DNA from: Bdellovibrionota bacterium
GTDB lineage: Bacteria; Bdellovibrionota; Bdellovibrionia; Bdellovibrionales; Bdellovibrionaceae
Reading direction: 5' to 3'
Length of the DNA stretch: 64,000 nucleotides
Assembly: GCA_963170155.1 (NCBI GenBank)
Contig: CAUJGP010000004.1
Coordinates: forward strand, 1-64,000
Below are positions 35,785 to 45,366 of this stretch, one piece after another (the first letter of the stretch is position 1; each line of letters starts with the position of its first letter). A model generated the notes under the pieces. That model made no database searches. It was not told where the DNA came from and saw only the letters and a program-made list of their open reading frames with translations. Made by a program: the position numbers and the translations under genes.

Positions 35785-37881
35785 CTATTCCGTCAACCAA
35801 ACCTCAACCGTTTCTTTATCACGAAGAAGAGTGCCCTCTTCAGGTTGAAAACGCGAAACACGTCCCGAACCATGAATCTTAACATTAAAGTTGCGATGGT
35901 GAAATCGCTCATGCACCTCACGCAAAGTGAGAGAAGCAAGATTGGGCATGGATAAACGCTGGAGAAGGAGAGGTTCTTCACTGATATCCTCTTTCACTAA
36001 CAAATCGAGTTCTTTTGCTGGATCAACTATCCCAGGCGTTTTATCTGCAACCAAAGAAGGAAGAAGTCCTGCCGCCTGCTGCTCGTTCAGCCATCTTGGA
36101 GCCAACCCTTCATGCCTTACCGCGAAAGTGGCCACCCGAGAAAATAAAGGACCCGCGACCTGCGAACCATAGTACTGTTTCTTTGGAGAATCTACAGCGA
36201 CATAAATCACAAAACGCGGATTGTTCGCTGGAATCATTCCCACAAAACTTGAAATATAAGCGTTCGGCAAATACCCTAAACCTTTTGGATTTACTTTCTG
36301 AGCTGTTCCTGTTTTACCCGCCACCGGATAACCAGAGACAATGGCGCTAGATCCTGTTCCTCCGGTGACCACGACTCCAGCTAAAAGAAGCCGGAGGGTC
36401 TGAGCTTCGGCTTCAGTCAACACGCGACGGCCTTCTTCAATAGATCCAGATCCATCGAGCTGACTTCTCGTTGAAGATTCTCCTTTGCCAAAAACGGAAT
36501 CATGGGTATTTTCTAAAGCCTTTCTGAACTCGTTTTCTGCCCAAGAAATTTCTGTCTCCCAGGGAAAACTCCATGATTTTAATTTACTATTAATGGACTT
36601 GGTAATGCGGGGACGATTCATGATCCCTCCATTGGCGATAACGGCATAAGCGTTTGCAATTTGCAAAGGTGTCGCTGTCATTCCATGACCAAAAGAAACA
36701 TTGCTCAATAAGTGCTGACTCCAGCTTCCCCCTTGAATCACACCTCTGGACTCACCAGGCAAGTCCACTCCTGTTTTTTGTCCAAAACCAAAATCAAACA
36801 AAACTTGCTTTACCTTTTGTTCTCCTAATTCAAAAGCCATTTTAGCCATGCCAACGTTCGAACTAAAAGCCAAAATTTCACTGATGGTCAGCCAACCAAA
36901 ACGATGATGGGTATCCGCCTCTCGAATCCATCGCTGACCGATTTTTAATTTACCTCCCTCGCAGTCAAAACGCGTGTTGGGCTGCCAACCTTTTTGTTGT
37001 AAACCAGCAGCAATCACAAACGTTTTCATCGTGGAACCAGGCTCAAAAGCATCCAACATAGGACGATTGCGCCAAGGACTCGAGTGATGTGCTTCACCAC
37101 TTATCGATTTACCAACACCAGCTATCGCTAAGACTTCGCTGCTTCGAGCGTCCAAGATAACGCCCATGGCTCCTTGAGCTTCTTGCTCCAAAAGAGTTCG
37201 CTCGAGTTCCCGATGCAAGACATATTGCAACTCTCGATCCAACGTGAGCTGCACATCCGTTCCCTCTTCGACTTCAGTAACTAAGAGGCCATTCACCTGA
37301 ATAGGGCGTCCCCGTGCATCCCTGCGCACTTGCAGTTTTTTAGGATTCCCTTTTAACACGGAATCAAACTGCTTCTCCACTCCCTCCAAACCATGACCTG
37401 AACGTCCGACCACTCCAAGAACAGATTTTAAAATATCCTCATCAGGATAAATACGCTTAGGTTCCTCAATAAAACCCAATCCATGGATATTCATGGTTTT
37501 CACTTTTTCCATTTGAGTTAAAGAAAGCTGCCGCGCCACCCATACAAACCTTTTTTTCTTATCTTTCACTAATTTTAAAAATTGGTTTCCATTCACTCCG
37601 ATCGCTTTTTGCAATTGCTTCGCAATGGATTTACGCTGAACCCACAGGACTTGAGGGTCCGCATAGAGCGAATACGCCGGAGTGGATATTGCCAACTCCA
37701 CGCCCCTACGGTCGTAAATAGACCCTCGACGGCCTTCTATCTTGACGGTCGTCTCATATTGTCTGGCTTCCAAGCGTTCTAGTTTTTCATGAGGAAAAAT
37801 TTGTACAAAGAAAACACGCATGAGCAAAAGAGCCCAAACCGCCGCAAAAAAGGAAAATACAATTACAATTCTGGTCTTCAT
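35785..37881 (-). CDS. ftsI: FtsI/PBP3-type peptidoglycan transpeptidase with PASTA domain
   Basis: 698 residues from ATG at 37881, overlapping the ftsL stop as ATGA. It has an N-terminal membrane anchor, a PBP dimerisation domain (RRGSIYDRRGVELAIS), then the transpeptidase domain. The active-site motifs are EPGSTMK (Ser283, Lys286), SSN at about 340 and KTGTAQK near 545. The last 60 residues form a PASTA-like domain (MPNLASLTLREVHERF). It makes septal cross-links during division. PASTA on a division PBP is more usual in Gram-positives and deltaproteobacteria than in enterics. Confidence 0.96.
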   Translation of the reverse strand: MKTRIVIVFSFFAAVWALLLMRVFFVQIFPHEKLERLEARQYETTVKIEGRRGSIYDRRGVELAISTPAYSLYADPQVLWVQRKSIAKQLQKAIGVNGNQFLKLVKDKKKRFVWVARQLSLTQMEKVKTMNIHGLGFIEEPKRIYPDEDILKSVLGVVGRSGHGLEGVEKQFDSVLKGNPKKLQVRRDARGRPIQVNGLLVTEVEEGTDVQLTLDRELQYVLHRELERTLLEQEAQGAMGVILDARSSEVLAIAGVGKSISGEAHHSSPWRNRPMLDAFEPGSTMKTFVIAAGLQQKGWQPNTRFDCEGGKLKIGQRWIREADTHHRFGWLTISEILAFSSNVGMAKMAFELGEQKVKQVLFDFGFGQKTGVDLPGESRGVIQGGSWSQHLLSNVSFGHGMTATPLQIANAYAVIANGGIMNRPRITKSINSKLKSWSFPWETEISWAENEFRKALENTHDSVFGKGESSTRSQLDGSGSIEEGRRVLTEAEAQTLRLLLAGVVVTGGTGSSAIVSGYPVAGKTGTAQKVNPKGLGYLPNAYISSFVGMIPANNPRFVIYVAVDSPKKQYYGSQVAGPLFSRVATFAVRHEGLAPRWLNEQQAAGLLPSLVADKTPGIVDPAKELDLLVKEDISEEPLLLQRLSMPNLASLTLREVHERFHHRNFNVKIHGSGRVSRFQPEEGTLLRDKETVEVWLTE

Positions 37882-38237
37882 AAACTCGATTCCCAAGATT
37901 CTTTATTAAAAAAATTTTTAGACCCCGATGGCGACGATGACGTCTTTGATAAATGATTCAAGATAGGACTGGGTAGATGGATGATCTGATCAGAATGGGC
38001 TTGGTTCAAAGCGGTTCTTGCTTGAATTTCTTTTTCAATCTTCTGTGGTCGCAAAGCTTGAAGCCTTTGGATTTCAAGAACTCGTCGCGCTTCCATTTTT
38101 GTTTTTAATTCTTTGTTTAATTGAAGAAGATAATAACCTTGTCGCCGTTCTTCCATTTGCAAAAAAGCAATGGCAAAAAGAGAACTAAGAATCAATATCA
38201 GACTGACGAAACTTTTTATGGAATTTTTTGAACTCAT
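37878..38237 (-). CDS. ftsL: FtsL-like divisome protein
   Basis: 119 residues from ATG at 38237, inside the end of rsmH (53-base overlap). One membrane helix at about 8-27 is followed by a coiled-coil-like segment (EERRQGYYLLQLNKELKTKMEARRVLE), the FtsL plan. The low-complexity tail is Ser-rich. Gene order rsmH-ftsL-ftsI is the standard division cluster and makes the call; the sequence itself is poorly conserved in this family. Confidence 0.85.
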   Translation of the reverse strand: MSSKNSIKSFVSLILILSSLFAIAFLQMEERRQGYYLLQLNKELKTKMEARRVLEIQRLQALRPQKIEKEIQARTALNQAHSDQIIHLPSPILNHLSKTSSSPSGSKNFFNKESWESSL

Positions 38238-39123
38238 TTTCAAGTGGCCTTCCCTTCTGGAAAATTCTTAACTTGGCACTCCTTGCCCTTGAGTTCATTT
38301 TAACTTCTTCTTCCGTCGCTTGTATAACCTTTTTATTAAAACAAAACCCAGAAACTTCACCCTTGAAAATTTGTTTCACGATGCGATCCTCGAGGGAGTG
38401 AAAAGTAATCACTGCGAGACGTCCACCGTCCTTAAGTCCAGCCAAGCACTGACGCACGCCTTTATGTACGCCCTCTAACTCACTATTAACGGCCATTCGC
38501 AGAGCCATAAAATACTGTGTGGCAGGATGATGTCCCTTCACAGACCAACCATCCACTCGCTCAATTAAACCAGCCAACTGTTTAGTGCTTTCCCATTTCT
38601 TTTCAGATCGATCATGAATCAATGCGCGAACCACTCGATAGGGCCTTCGAATTTCACCCAACTCTTGAAAAATACGAATAAGCTCCTCTTCTCGCAGTTC
38701 ATTCAGTAATTCCGCCGCCGTTATTCCTTGAGACGTATCCATTCGCATATCCAAAGGGCCATCATGGTAAAAGCTAAAACCCCGAGGAGCTTCATCCAAC
38801 TGAGGAGAGCTCACACCTAAGTCCAGTAAAATAAAATCAAACAGACCCCATTGATCACTCCGAAAATCACGGTAATCAGAATGAATGATTTCTAAAAAGC
38901 CGCCCTTGATTTTATCAATCAAATTTGTATTTCCAAATTGCACAGCTTCAACATCCCGATCGAAAGCCAAAACACGAGCCTGAGGATAGGCTTCCATTAA
39001 GGCACGACAGTGCCCTCCTCTTCCAAAAGTACCATCAAACATTTTTTCTATTGTAGGTATTCCCTGAGTGGCTTGAATTATTTCTTGAAGCAAAACCGGA
39101 ACATGAGTCGTTACATGAGTCAT
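38185..39123 (-). CDS. rsmH: RsmH, 16S rRNA m4C1402 methyltransferase
   Basis: 312 residues. HVPVLLQEIIQ at the N-terminus, the SAM site GTFGRGGHCRALMEAYP near 30-46, DLGVSSPQLDEAPRGFSFYHDGPLDMRMD and TFHSLEDRIVKQIF near 245 are all diagnostic. It N4-methylates C1402 of 16S rRNA, fine-tuning the decoding centre. It opens the short division cluster. mraZ, which usually precedes it, is absent; a plus-strand gene starts 69 bases away. Confidence 0.97.
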   Translation of the reverse strand: MTHVTTHVPVLLQEIIQATQGIPTIEKMFDGTFGRGGHCRALMEAYPQARVLAFDRDVEAVQFGNTNLIDKIKGGFLEIIHSDYRDFRSDQWGLFDFILLDLGVSSPQLDEAPRGFSFYHDGPLDMRMDTSQGITAAELLNELREEELIRIFQELGEIRRPYRVVRALIHDRSEKKWESTKQLAGLIERVDGWSVKGHHPATQYFMALRMAVNSELEGVHKGVRQCLAGLKDGGRLAVITFHSLEDRIVKQIFKGEVSGFCFNKKVIQATEEEVKMNSRARSAKLRIFQKGRPLENEFKKFHKKFRQSDIDS

Positions 39124-39191
39124 AATAACTTGAAACTATTCTGCGATTAATTGCTTGGCAATCACTAAAAATCGAGTTTTAATTTCTGTAT

Positions 39192-40298
39192 ATGCATATT
39201 AAGTGCCCTAAGTGCGGATTTGATCAGCCTAAAGATACCTACTGTGCCAATTGTGGCATCGAGATGGATAGCTATAAACCCATCAAGCCTCCTCTTTGGA
39301 AACAGATTCTCAAAAGCCCCATTGTTCCTTTACTGATCTTTGTAGGCCTTGGATATGGTGCCTATCTTTATCTCAAAAATCCAAGTCAAGTGGAGTTCCC
39401 CCAACCTCGATCCCAGTTTTCTTATAGAGACACCCTTTCTGAATCTAAGAATGAAGCGCGTAAAGATCCTTCAGGAGAAAATCTTTACCATTCATCAACA
39501 GCCAACGAAAGCTCACCGAATGCGTCTCCTTCGGCACAATCGGAACCTCCTCACACATCCTCGCCTCAAAACGCTAGAGTCTCTCCGGCAACAACAACCT
39601 CATCCTTGCCGTCTCCTTCAAGCGCCAACACTCCTGAAACTACAGAGAGATCACCAAGACCAAAAGAAGATTCCGCTCTCTCTCAGCAAGAAACCACTCC
39701 TCCCATTGAATCCATCACGGGTCCACTCACGGTAGAGGTTCGTTTTATCGAAGCGCCGCAAAATGTGATTCAAGCTTTTCTCTCTGAAGCGTCTGAACAC
39801 GCGGGAGGCGATACTGGTGAAATGAATTTTGCCATTGTTAAAAATGCAGCCGCCTGGACAAACCATAAATCTTTTAAAGAACTCGATCACCTCAGCAAAA
39901 AAGTTCCTGAAGTCAAAAAAAAGTTGCAATGGTTCAGCGGAACCCATGAACCTCAAACAGGTGTTCCTTTTGGGTTTGATTTTCAGATTGCTGTTCAAGA
40001 ACGAATGGGGGGACATCTTGCTGGAGATCTCTTCATTTCCCGCTCTATGATGGAGTACAGTGGCGCTCAAATTGAAACCCGAAGAAAAGAATTCACCACT
40101 CACTTCGAAACAGACGTCGGATCATTGATCGGGCTCACGGGAGTTGTTCCCAGAATTCGTTACAAGGCAGAAGATCGAGATCTTTTACAAGACTCTTTGT
40201 TGAAAATATTTTTATCCCCTGATTTTCTCGAAAGAGAGTCTGATTTACTCATTCTCTTTCAATTCAAAGGTGAAACTAAAAATAATAAAAATTTATAA
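39192..40298 (+). CDS. Zinc-ribbon membrane protein with disordered linker
   Basis: 368 residues. Residues 4-22 form a zinc ribbon (CPKCGF...CANCG). One membrane helix lies at about 44-62 (PIVPLLIFVGLGYGAYLYL). An approximately 110-residue linker rich in S, P, T, N and E follows, then a folded C-terminal domain of about 190 residues that I do not recognise. The likely topology is zinc ribbon inside, linker crossing the periplasm. It is divergent from rsmH and sits between two groups of cell-wall genes, so an envelope role is possible. Confidence 0.8.
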   Translation: MHIKCPKCGFDQPKDTYCANCGIEMDSYKPIKPPLWKQILKSPIVPLLIFVGLGYGAYLYLKNPSQVEFPQPRSQFSYRDTLSESKNEARKDPSGENLYHSSTANESSPNASPSAQSEPPHTSSPQNARVSPATTTSSLPSPSSANTPETTERSPRPKEDSALSQQETTPPIESITGPLTVEVRFIEAPQNVIQAFLSEASEHAGGDTGEMNFAIVKNAAAWTNHKSFKELDHLSKKVPEVKKKLQWFSGTHEPQTGVPFGFDFQIAVQERMGGHLAGDLFISRSMMEYSGAQIETRRKEFTTHFETDVGSLIGLTGVVPRIRYKAEDRDLLQDSLLKIFLSPDFLERESDLLILFQFKGETKNNKNL

Positions 40299-40337
40299 TC
40301 ACTCCATGGGGATTGAACGAAACCGCTACTAAGCAAG

Positions 40338-41408
40338 CTATGAAATCACCTGCACTTCTGTTTCCAGCTGAATTTGAAAAGTTTCAAAAACCTTTGTTCG
40401 AATGCGTTCAGAAAGAGCTAAAATCTCATTCCCCGTGGCTGTTCCGTAGTTCACAAGCACTAAAGCCTGCTGGGAATGAACACCACAAGCCCCTTGCCGC
40501 CATCCTTTGAATCCACACTGCTCAATACACCAAGCCGCTGCAATTTTGTATTGTCCCGAAGCCTCAGGATAAGCAATGATCTGAGGGTGCGCTTGCTTCA
40601 ACGAAGAATAAAAATCAGCAGTCACCACAGGATTTTTAAAGAAACTGCCTGCATTTCCAAGCTCCTTGGGATCAGGTAACTTCGAGCGACGGATTTTTAT
40701 GACTGTATCAGAAATATCTTTGATCGTAGGGTGGGAAATTCCCTGATTTTTAAGTTCTATTTCGATGGCTCCATAATGAGTTCTTAAAATCGGTTTTTTG
40801 GAAAGAGTGAAGTTAACAGAGGTGATGATCCATCGTCCTCGCCCTTCTCGCTTAAAAATGCTATCACGATAAGAAAATTGACATTCTTCTTTTGAGAGAA
40901 TCAAAAATTTTTTTTGTTCGATGTCATAAATTTCAACGGCTTCAATCACGTCTTGAACTTCGACGCCATAAGCTCCAATATTTTGAATAGGAGCCGCTCC
41001 CACGGTTCCAGGAATGAGCGAGAGATTTTCAACCCCTCCCCAATTCTGCTGAACACAATGCAAAACAAATTTATGCCAATTCTCTCCCGCCCCCACCTTG
41101 AGAGAAACGCTCTCCGCTGTTTGTTTCAATATTTCTAACCCACGAATCTCATTTTTTAAAACAACCCCTGAAAAAGGTTGCACGAACAAAATATTGCTTC
41201 CCTCTCCTAAACATAAAAAGGGAAGCTTTGTTGAAGCGTTTCGTGTCACTTTGTTTTCCTTCTTCACTGGAACATCAAAGACGCTTTTTTGAAAAACTTC
41301 AATGAGCTCCTCTTTTGATGAAAAACGTATGAAATAACGAGCTTGTGCTTCAACACCAAAAGTATTCATCGACGAAAGATTGACATTTTCTTGAATGACC
41401 AAGGACAA
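40338..41408 (-). CDS. murB: MurB, UDP-N-acetylenolpyruvoylglucosamine reductase
   Basis: 356 residues. It reduces the enolpyruvyl group to lactyl with NADPH and FAD, making UDP-MurNAc. Visible are the NTFGVEAQARYF start, the FAD-binding GEGSNILF, the SYRDSIFK catalytic Arg region, GNAGSFFKNPV with the proton-donor Ser, and a final LETEVQVI with the catalytic Glu. The long internal region and C-terminus match type I (E. coli-like) MurB. It is separated from rsmH-ftsL-ftsI by one opposite-strand gene. Confidence 0.95.
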   Translation of the reverse strand: MSLVIQENVNLSSMNTFGVEAQARYFIRFSSKEELIEVFQKSVFDVPVKKENKVTRNASTKLPFLCLGEGSNILFVQPFSGVVLKNEIRGLEILKQTAESVSLKVGAGENWHKFVLHCVQQNWGGVENLSLIPGTVGAAPIQNIGAYGVEVQDVIEAVEIYDIEQKKFLILSKEECQFSYRDSIFKREGRGRWIITSVNFTLSKKPILRTHYGAIEIELKNQGISHPTIKDISDTVIKIRRSKLPDPKELGNAGSFFKNPVVTADFYSSLKQAHPQIIAYPEASGQYKIAAAWCIEQCGFKGWRQGACGVHSQQALVLVNYGTATGNEILALSERIRTKVFETFQIQLETEVQVIS

Positions 41409-41536
41409 CGGATTCTCCTCTTTGTTTTTCCATTTTATCGCATCAGTTCATTTTTGCACTCATTGACCCATGCCGACGAACAACCTTAAACCAGAGCATC
41501 ACATCAAACTATAACTGCCTCAACAAGAGAATCCTA

Positions 41537-43033
41537 TCACGAGCGCAGAGATGTTTCTTGTAAAGTTTGAGTTTGCTGCAATTCATTTTGAGGGAAATAA
41601 CAAATAAATTCACTTCCTTCTCCCAATTTACTCCGGACGGAAATCTGTCCCCCATGGGCAATCACCAAATGTTTCACAATCGCCAGTCCTAAACCCGTTC
41701 CACCCAATTCCCGCGAGCGTCCTTTATCCACTCGATAAAATCGCTCAAATAAGCGCCCTTGATGAACTTCAGAAATCCCTTGGCCTTGATCCTTCACTCG
41801 AACTTCAATTCCATTTTTGACGGGAAGCCATTGAAGCTCAATTTTTCCTTTCTCGGGCCCATACCGAATCGCATTCGAAACCAAATTGCGAAGAATCTGC
41901 TGAAGCTTTACCGCATCCGCAACCAAATGAGGGGCATGGTTAATAATAATAACATCCTGATTTTTTTCTTGAAGATGGCGAGCAAATTCTTCTTTAACAA
42001 TCTCGGAAATTTTTTGAGTATCATTGATCTCGATTTGTAATTCAGGTGCTGATTCCAGTTTTGAAATTAACAAAAGATCGTTCACTAAGTCCACAAGACG
42101 ATTGATATTGCGAGATAAAATAGAAGTAAACTGTTGAGCCCCCTCTAATTTTCCTGAATTGAGATCATCACTCAATAAATCGATATACCCTTTAATTGTG
42201 GTCAGTGGCGTACGCAATTCGTGACTGACATTGCTCAAAAACTCAATGCGCCGCCGCTCTAAGCTTTTGAGCTCCGAAATATCATGAAAAACAATGAGAG
42301 CCCCATAAATAATGCCCTCCTCCGGTCTTCGCAAAGCTGAAATAGAAACGGCATAGTCTTTTTCCCTTGCCTCTAACACAGACGACAGAAGAATGGTGAT
42401 TTCTCCTGTTTCACCATCGGTCAAAGCACGGTGGACTAAACTTAAAAGTTCTGGCTCCCTTATGATATCTGATAAATAAAAATTTTTTTGAGCTTGGTTT
42501 TGACCTAAAAAATGCTTGGCGAAGTGGGAGTTAAAAAAAACCAATCGTTGGTGGCCATCCACACTCACCACGGCATCCGCCATGGACATCATCAAGGTAT
42601 CGCTTTCCTCCCTGAGTTGGTCCAATTGATCGTATTTTTTTTTTAACTTTCGTCGCACACGATTTAAAGCCACCTCTAACTCATAAAACTCACCCTGTTC
42701 CTCTTCATACACTTCTTCTTCATCCAAGCGCGCGGCCTCCAGACTCTTACGATTGACCATGCCTCGAACTGTTTTAAGGATGTGAGAGAGGGGTTTCACG
42801 GATCGATAAGAAAGCCAAAGAGACAATACGACCACAAAAAGCAACATTCCCGTAAAAAATTTAAGAGCCCATAATCCAACCTGCAGGTACAACTCTTCTC
42901 GAATCGATGAGCTTAACTCAGAAACCACAAAGAGAGCACCAATCAAAAAACCCACGAAAACAACAAAAGTATAGGCCCACCATTGAACCCAAAAGTTTCT
43001 CCAAAAAATTTTTTTAGGAAAATACACTTTCAT
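41537..43033 (-). CDS. phoR: PhoR-type phosphate sensor histidine kinase
   Basis: 498 residues. Two membrane helices lie at about 18-40 and 56-76, followed by a HAMP-like linker and a PAS domain (SMADAVVSVDGHQRLVFFN, residues 150-168). HisKA follows with His271 in SNVSHELRTPLTT, and the HATPase domain has NLVSNAIRYGPEKG, the GQGISEVHQGRLFERFYR lid and GGTGLGLAIVKHL. With phoB and pst genes upstream it should phosphorylate PhoB under phosphate limitation. ATGA overlap with phoB. Confidence 0.94.
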   Translation of the reverse strand: MKVYFPKKIFWRNFWVQWWAYTFVVFVGFLIGALFVVSELSSSIREELYLQVGLWALKFFTGMLLFVVVLSLWLSYRSVKPLSHILKTVRGMVNRKSLEAARLDEEEVYEEEQGEFYELEVALNRVRRKLKKKYDQLDQLREESDTLMMSMADAVVSVDGHQRLVFFNSHFAKHFLGQNQAQKNFYLSDIIREPELLSLVHRALTDGETGEITILLSSVLEAREKDYAVSISALRRPEEGIIYGALIVFHDISELKSLERRRIEFLSNVSHELRTPLTTIKGYIDLLSDDLNSGKLEGAQQFTSILSRNINRLVDLVNDLLLISKLESAPELQIEINDTQKISEIVKEEFARHLQEKNQDVIIINHAPHLVADAVKLQQILRNLVSNAIRYGPEKGKIELQWLPVKNGIEVRVKDQGQGISEVHQGRLFERFYRVDKGRSRELGGTGLGLAIVKHLVIAHGGQISVRSKLGEGSEFICYFPQNELQQTQTLQETSLRS

Positions 43034-43755
43034 GAAACTCCTTCATCCTCACGAAATCGATAACCGATTCCGCGAGCGGTTTCTATGCGATGACCTATCT
43101 CTCCTAATTTTTTACGAAGTGAAAAAACATGGGTGTCCACCGTGCGGCCAATCACATTGATGCCTTCTCCTTGAGCGGCCTTCACCAATTGTTCTCGGGT
43201 AAAAACACGCCCCTCGTCCTTAACCATGGTCACCAAAAGCTTAAACTCTGTCGGGGTCAAAGATAGCTTTTCGGCCCCTATGGAAACTTCATAACTTTTG
43301 AGATTGATGTTCAATGATCCCGTTCTTAACCCATCACTGACAACGTCTTGACTTGAGCTCGTTGAAGACCCATTCCTTCTTCTAAGTAAAGCTCTCACTC
43401 GCGCCACCAAAACAGCGGCATCAAAAGGTTTCACTAAATAATCATCGGCACCGGCTTCGAGTCCCATCACAATTTCATCCGGCTCAGCCTTAGCAGTGAC
43501 GACAATGATCGGAACTTTTCTCCACTCTTCTTTTTTACGAGCGGCCTTCAAAAATTCAAAGCCACTTTGCCCAGGAAGCATCCAATCTAAAATCATCAGG
43601 CTAAAGGGAGGGCCTCCGAACTCTGTGGATCGATTTGAAAACTCTTCTATGCTGGAAAAAGAAGTCAGCTGATAACCCTGCCTTCGTAAAATAATCTCCA
43701 TGAGTTCTCGGATTTCATTTTCATCCTCGATGACTAACAGATGTTCATTGCCCAT
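43030..43755 (-). CDS. phoB: PhoB-type response regulator
   Basis: 241 residues. The receiver domain has the acidic pair ED (10-11), the phosphorylation site Asp57 in ILDWMLPGQSGFEFL and DDYLVKPFD. A winged-helix OmpR/PhoB domain follows (LTPTEFKLLVTMVKDEGRVFTREQL, VIGRTVDTHVFSLRKKLG). It should activate phosphate-starvation genes including this operon, and the direct repeat at 48371 is its likely site. Confidence 0.95.
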   Translation of the reverse strand: MGNEHLLVIEDENEIRELMEIILRRQGYQLTSFSSIEEFSNRSTEFGGPPFSLMILDWMLPGQSGFEFLKAARKKEEWRKVPIIVVTAKAEPDEIVMGLEAGADDYLVKPFDAAVLVARVRALLRRRNGSSTSSSQDVVSDGLRTGSLNINLKSYEVSIGAEKLSLTPTEFKLLVTMVKDEGRVFTREQLVKAAQGEGINVIGRTVDTHVFSLRKKLGEIGHRIETARGIGYRFREDEGVS

Positions 43756-43767
43756 TGATGTTTACCT

Positions 43768-44433
43768 CTACAATCGTGATTCTTTTCCATGACGAATATC
43801 TCGTCCTGAAGATGCAAAAATCACATCTTCAGCGATATTCGTGGCATGATCGCCAAGCCGCTCTAGGCTTCTTGCAATGGATATTAAATTCAAAGCTGGT
43901 TTAATATGTTCGGGACTTTTCTTCATCCACTCTTCAAGCCGTCGCAAAACAGCGTTCTTATTCTCATCCACACGGTCATCCATGAGCATAACCGCTTGAG
44001 CCATTGCTTCGTCCCCCTGAACAAAGGCATCCAAAGATTGTTTAACCATCGCTTTTACATCTAGTACCATCTGAGCGATCTCAGGGCTTTCCACAGGAAC
44101 ATTGGATTGAAGATAATCAAAACCACTGTATGCGATGTTAACACATTGATCTCCCATTCGCTCCAGATCCGTATTGATCTTAATCACCGCCACGATAAAT
44201 CGTAAGTCTCTGGCAACGGGACCTTGTTTCGCCAAAAGCTCAATACAAAAATTATCGATTCTCAATTGTTCATCATTAATTTTTTTTTCAATATCATGAA
44301 CTTTTTGAAAGCGAGAGCGATCCTCTTTCAGTAAAGCATCAACGGCTTCTTCCAGAGCTTTTTCAACATAAGCGCCCATCAATACCAAAATTCTTTTTAA
44401 TTCCTCAATTTTAACTTCAAAATGTCTTTCCAT
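43768..44433 (-). CDS. phoU: PhoU phosphate signalling regulator
   Basis: 221 residues, all helical, with the two PhoU repeats: LLAKQGPVARDLRFIVAVIKINTDLERMGDQ in the first, and ISIARSLERLGDHATNIAED in the second. The E(R/D)xGD motifs bind metal. PhoU links the Pst transporter to PhoR and keeps the kinase off when phosphate is ample. It lies between pstB and phoB. Confidence 0.96.
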   Translation of the reverse strand: MERHFEVKIEELKRILVLMGAYVEKALEEAVDALLKEDRSRFQKVHDIEKKINDEQLRIDNFCIELLAKQGPVARDLRFIVAVIKINTDLERMGDQCVNIAYSGFDYLQSNVPVESPEIAQMVLDVKAMVKQSLDAFVQGDEAMAQAVMLMDDRVDENKNAVLRRLEEWMKKSPEHIKPALNLISIARSLERLGDHATNIAEDVIFASSGRDIRHGKESRL

Positions 44434-44559
44434 GCATTCCCCTTATCTCTTTCTTCAGAGTCTCATTAAACCTCTGATGGGGCCAATTAACAACTTTTAT
44501 AACCGATTGGATAAAAACTATAAACAGAACTCTCTTTGCTCCTGTAAAGTTGAGTTGTT

Positions 44560-45366
44560 TTATCCAAATCGTCCCGTGATGTAATTTTCAGTTCTTTGAT
44601 CTTTAGGACAAGTAAAAACCTGAGTGGCTTCGCCGAACTCCACCATTTCTCCCATATACATAAAAGCGGTATAGTCAGACACGCGCCCCGCTTGATGCAT
44701 ATTGTGAGTCACCATGATAATCGTGACTTTCTTTTTTAACTCCATCACAAGTTCTTCAATGGCTCCCGTTGAAATGGGATCAAGGGCGGAGGTGGGTTCA
44801 TCTAGTAAAAGAATTTCTGGCTCAATAGCTAATGCGCGAGCAATGCACAGGCGCTGTTGCTGCCCCCCCGAGAGCCCTAAAGCCGACGAATCCAAGCGAT
44901 CTTTGACTTCATCCCAAAGAGCTGAATCTTTCAATGCCTGCTCGGCTCGCTCTAATAAAACTGATTTTTTCTTAATCCCTCGAACTTTAAGACCATACAC
45001 CGCATTTTCGAGAATTGATTTGGGAAAAGGGTTCGGTTTTTGAAACACCATCGAAATGCGCATACGAATCTCGATGGGATCAACCTTAGAATCCAAAATG
45101 TTCGTATTCCCGGGCTTAAGCTCGATGCGCCCCTCGTAACTGTTATCGGTGTACAAATCATGCATACGATTAAAGCATCTTAAAAGGGTTGTTTTACCAC
45201 ATCCGGAAGGTCCAATGAGAGCCGTTAAACGATTCTTATAGATCGGCATCGAAACTGATTTTAAAATTTGTTTCGGTCCGTAAAAAAACTTGAGTGCCTT
45301 GATATCGGCCTTTAGCTCCAATAATGAGGAGTCCATGGCCGCTTGAGGAAATAATTTTGTATCCAT
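44560..45366 (-). CDS. pstB: PstB, phosphate ABC transporter ATPase
   Basis: 268 residues from ATG at 45366, overlapping the pstA stop (TAATG). Walker A is [12 protein letters not shown], the signature [15 protein letters not shown], and Walker [23 protein letters not shown] is the PstB-specific segment after Walker A. The ATPase powers high-affinity phosphate uptake by PstSCA. Confidence 0.97.
   Translation of the reverse strand: MDTKLFPQAAMDSSLLELKADIKALKFFYGPKQILKSVSMPIYKNRLTALIGPSGCGKTTLLRCFNRMHDLYTDNSYEGRIELKPGNTNILDSKVDPIEIRMRISMVFQKPNPFPKSILENAVYGLKVRGIKKKSVLLERAEQALKDSALWDEVKDRLDSSALGLSGGQQQRLCIARALAIEPEILLLDEPTSALDPISTGAIEELVMELKKKVTIIMVTHNMHQAGRVSDYTAFMYMGEMVEFGEATQVFTCPKDQRTENYITGRFG

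Noticed and set aside
39651-40103. 150-codon minus-strand frame in the zinc-ribbon gene
   Set aside because: Shadow of the C-terminal domain coding region; no start signal.
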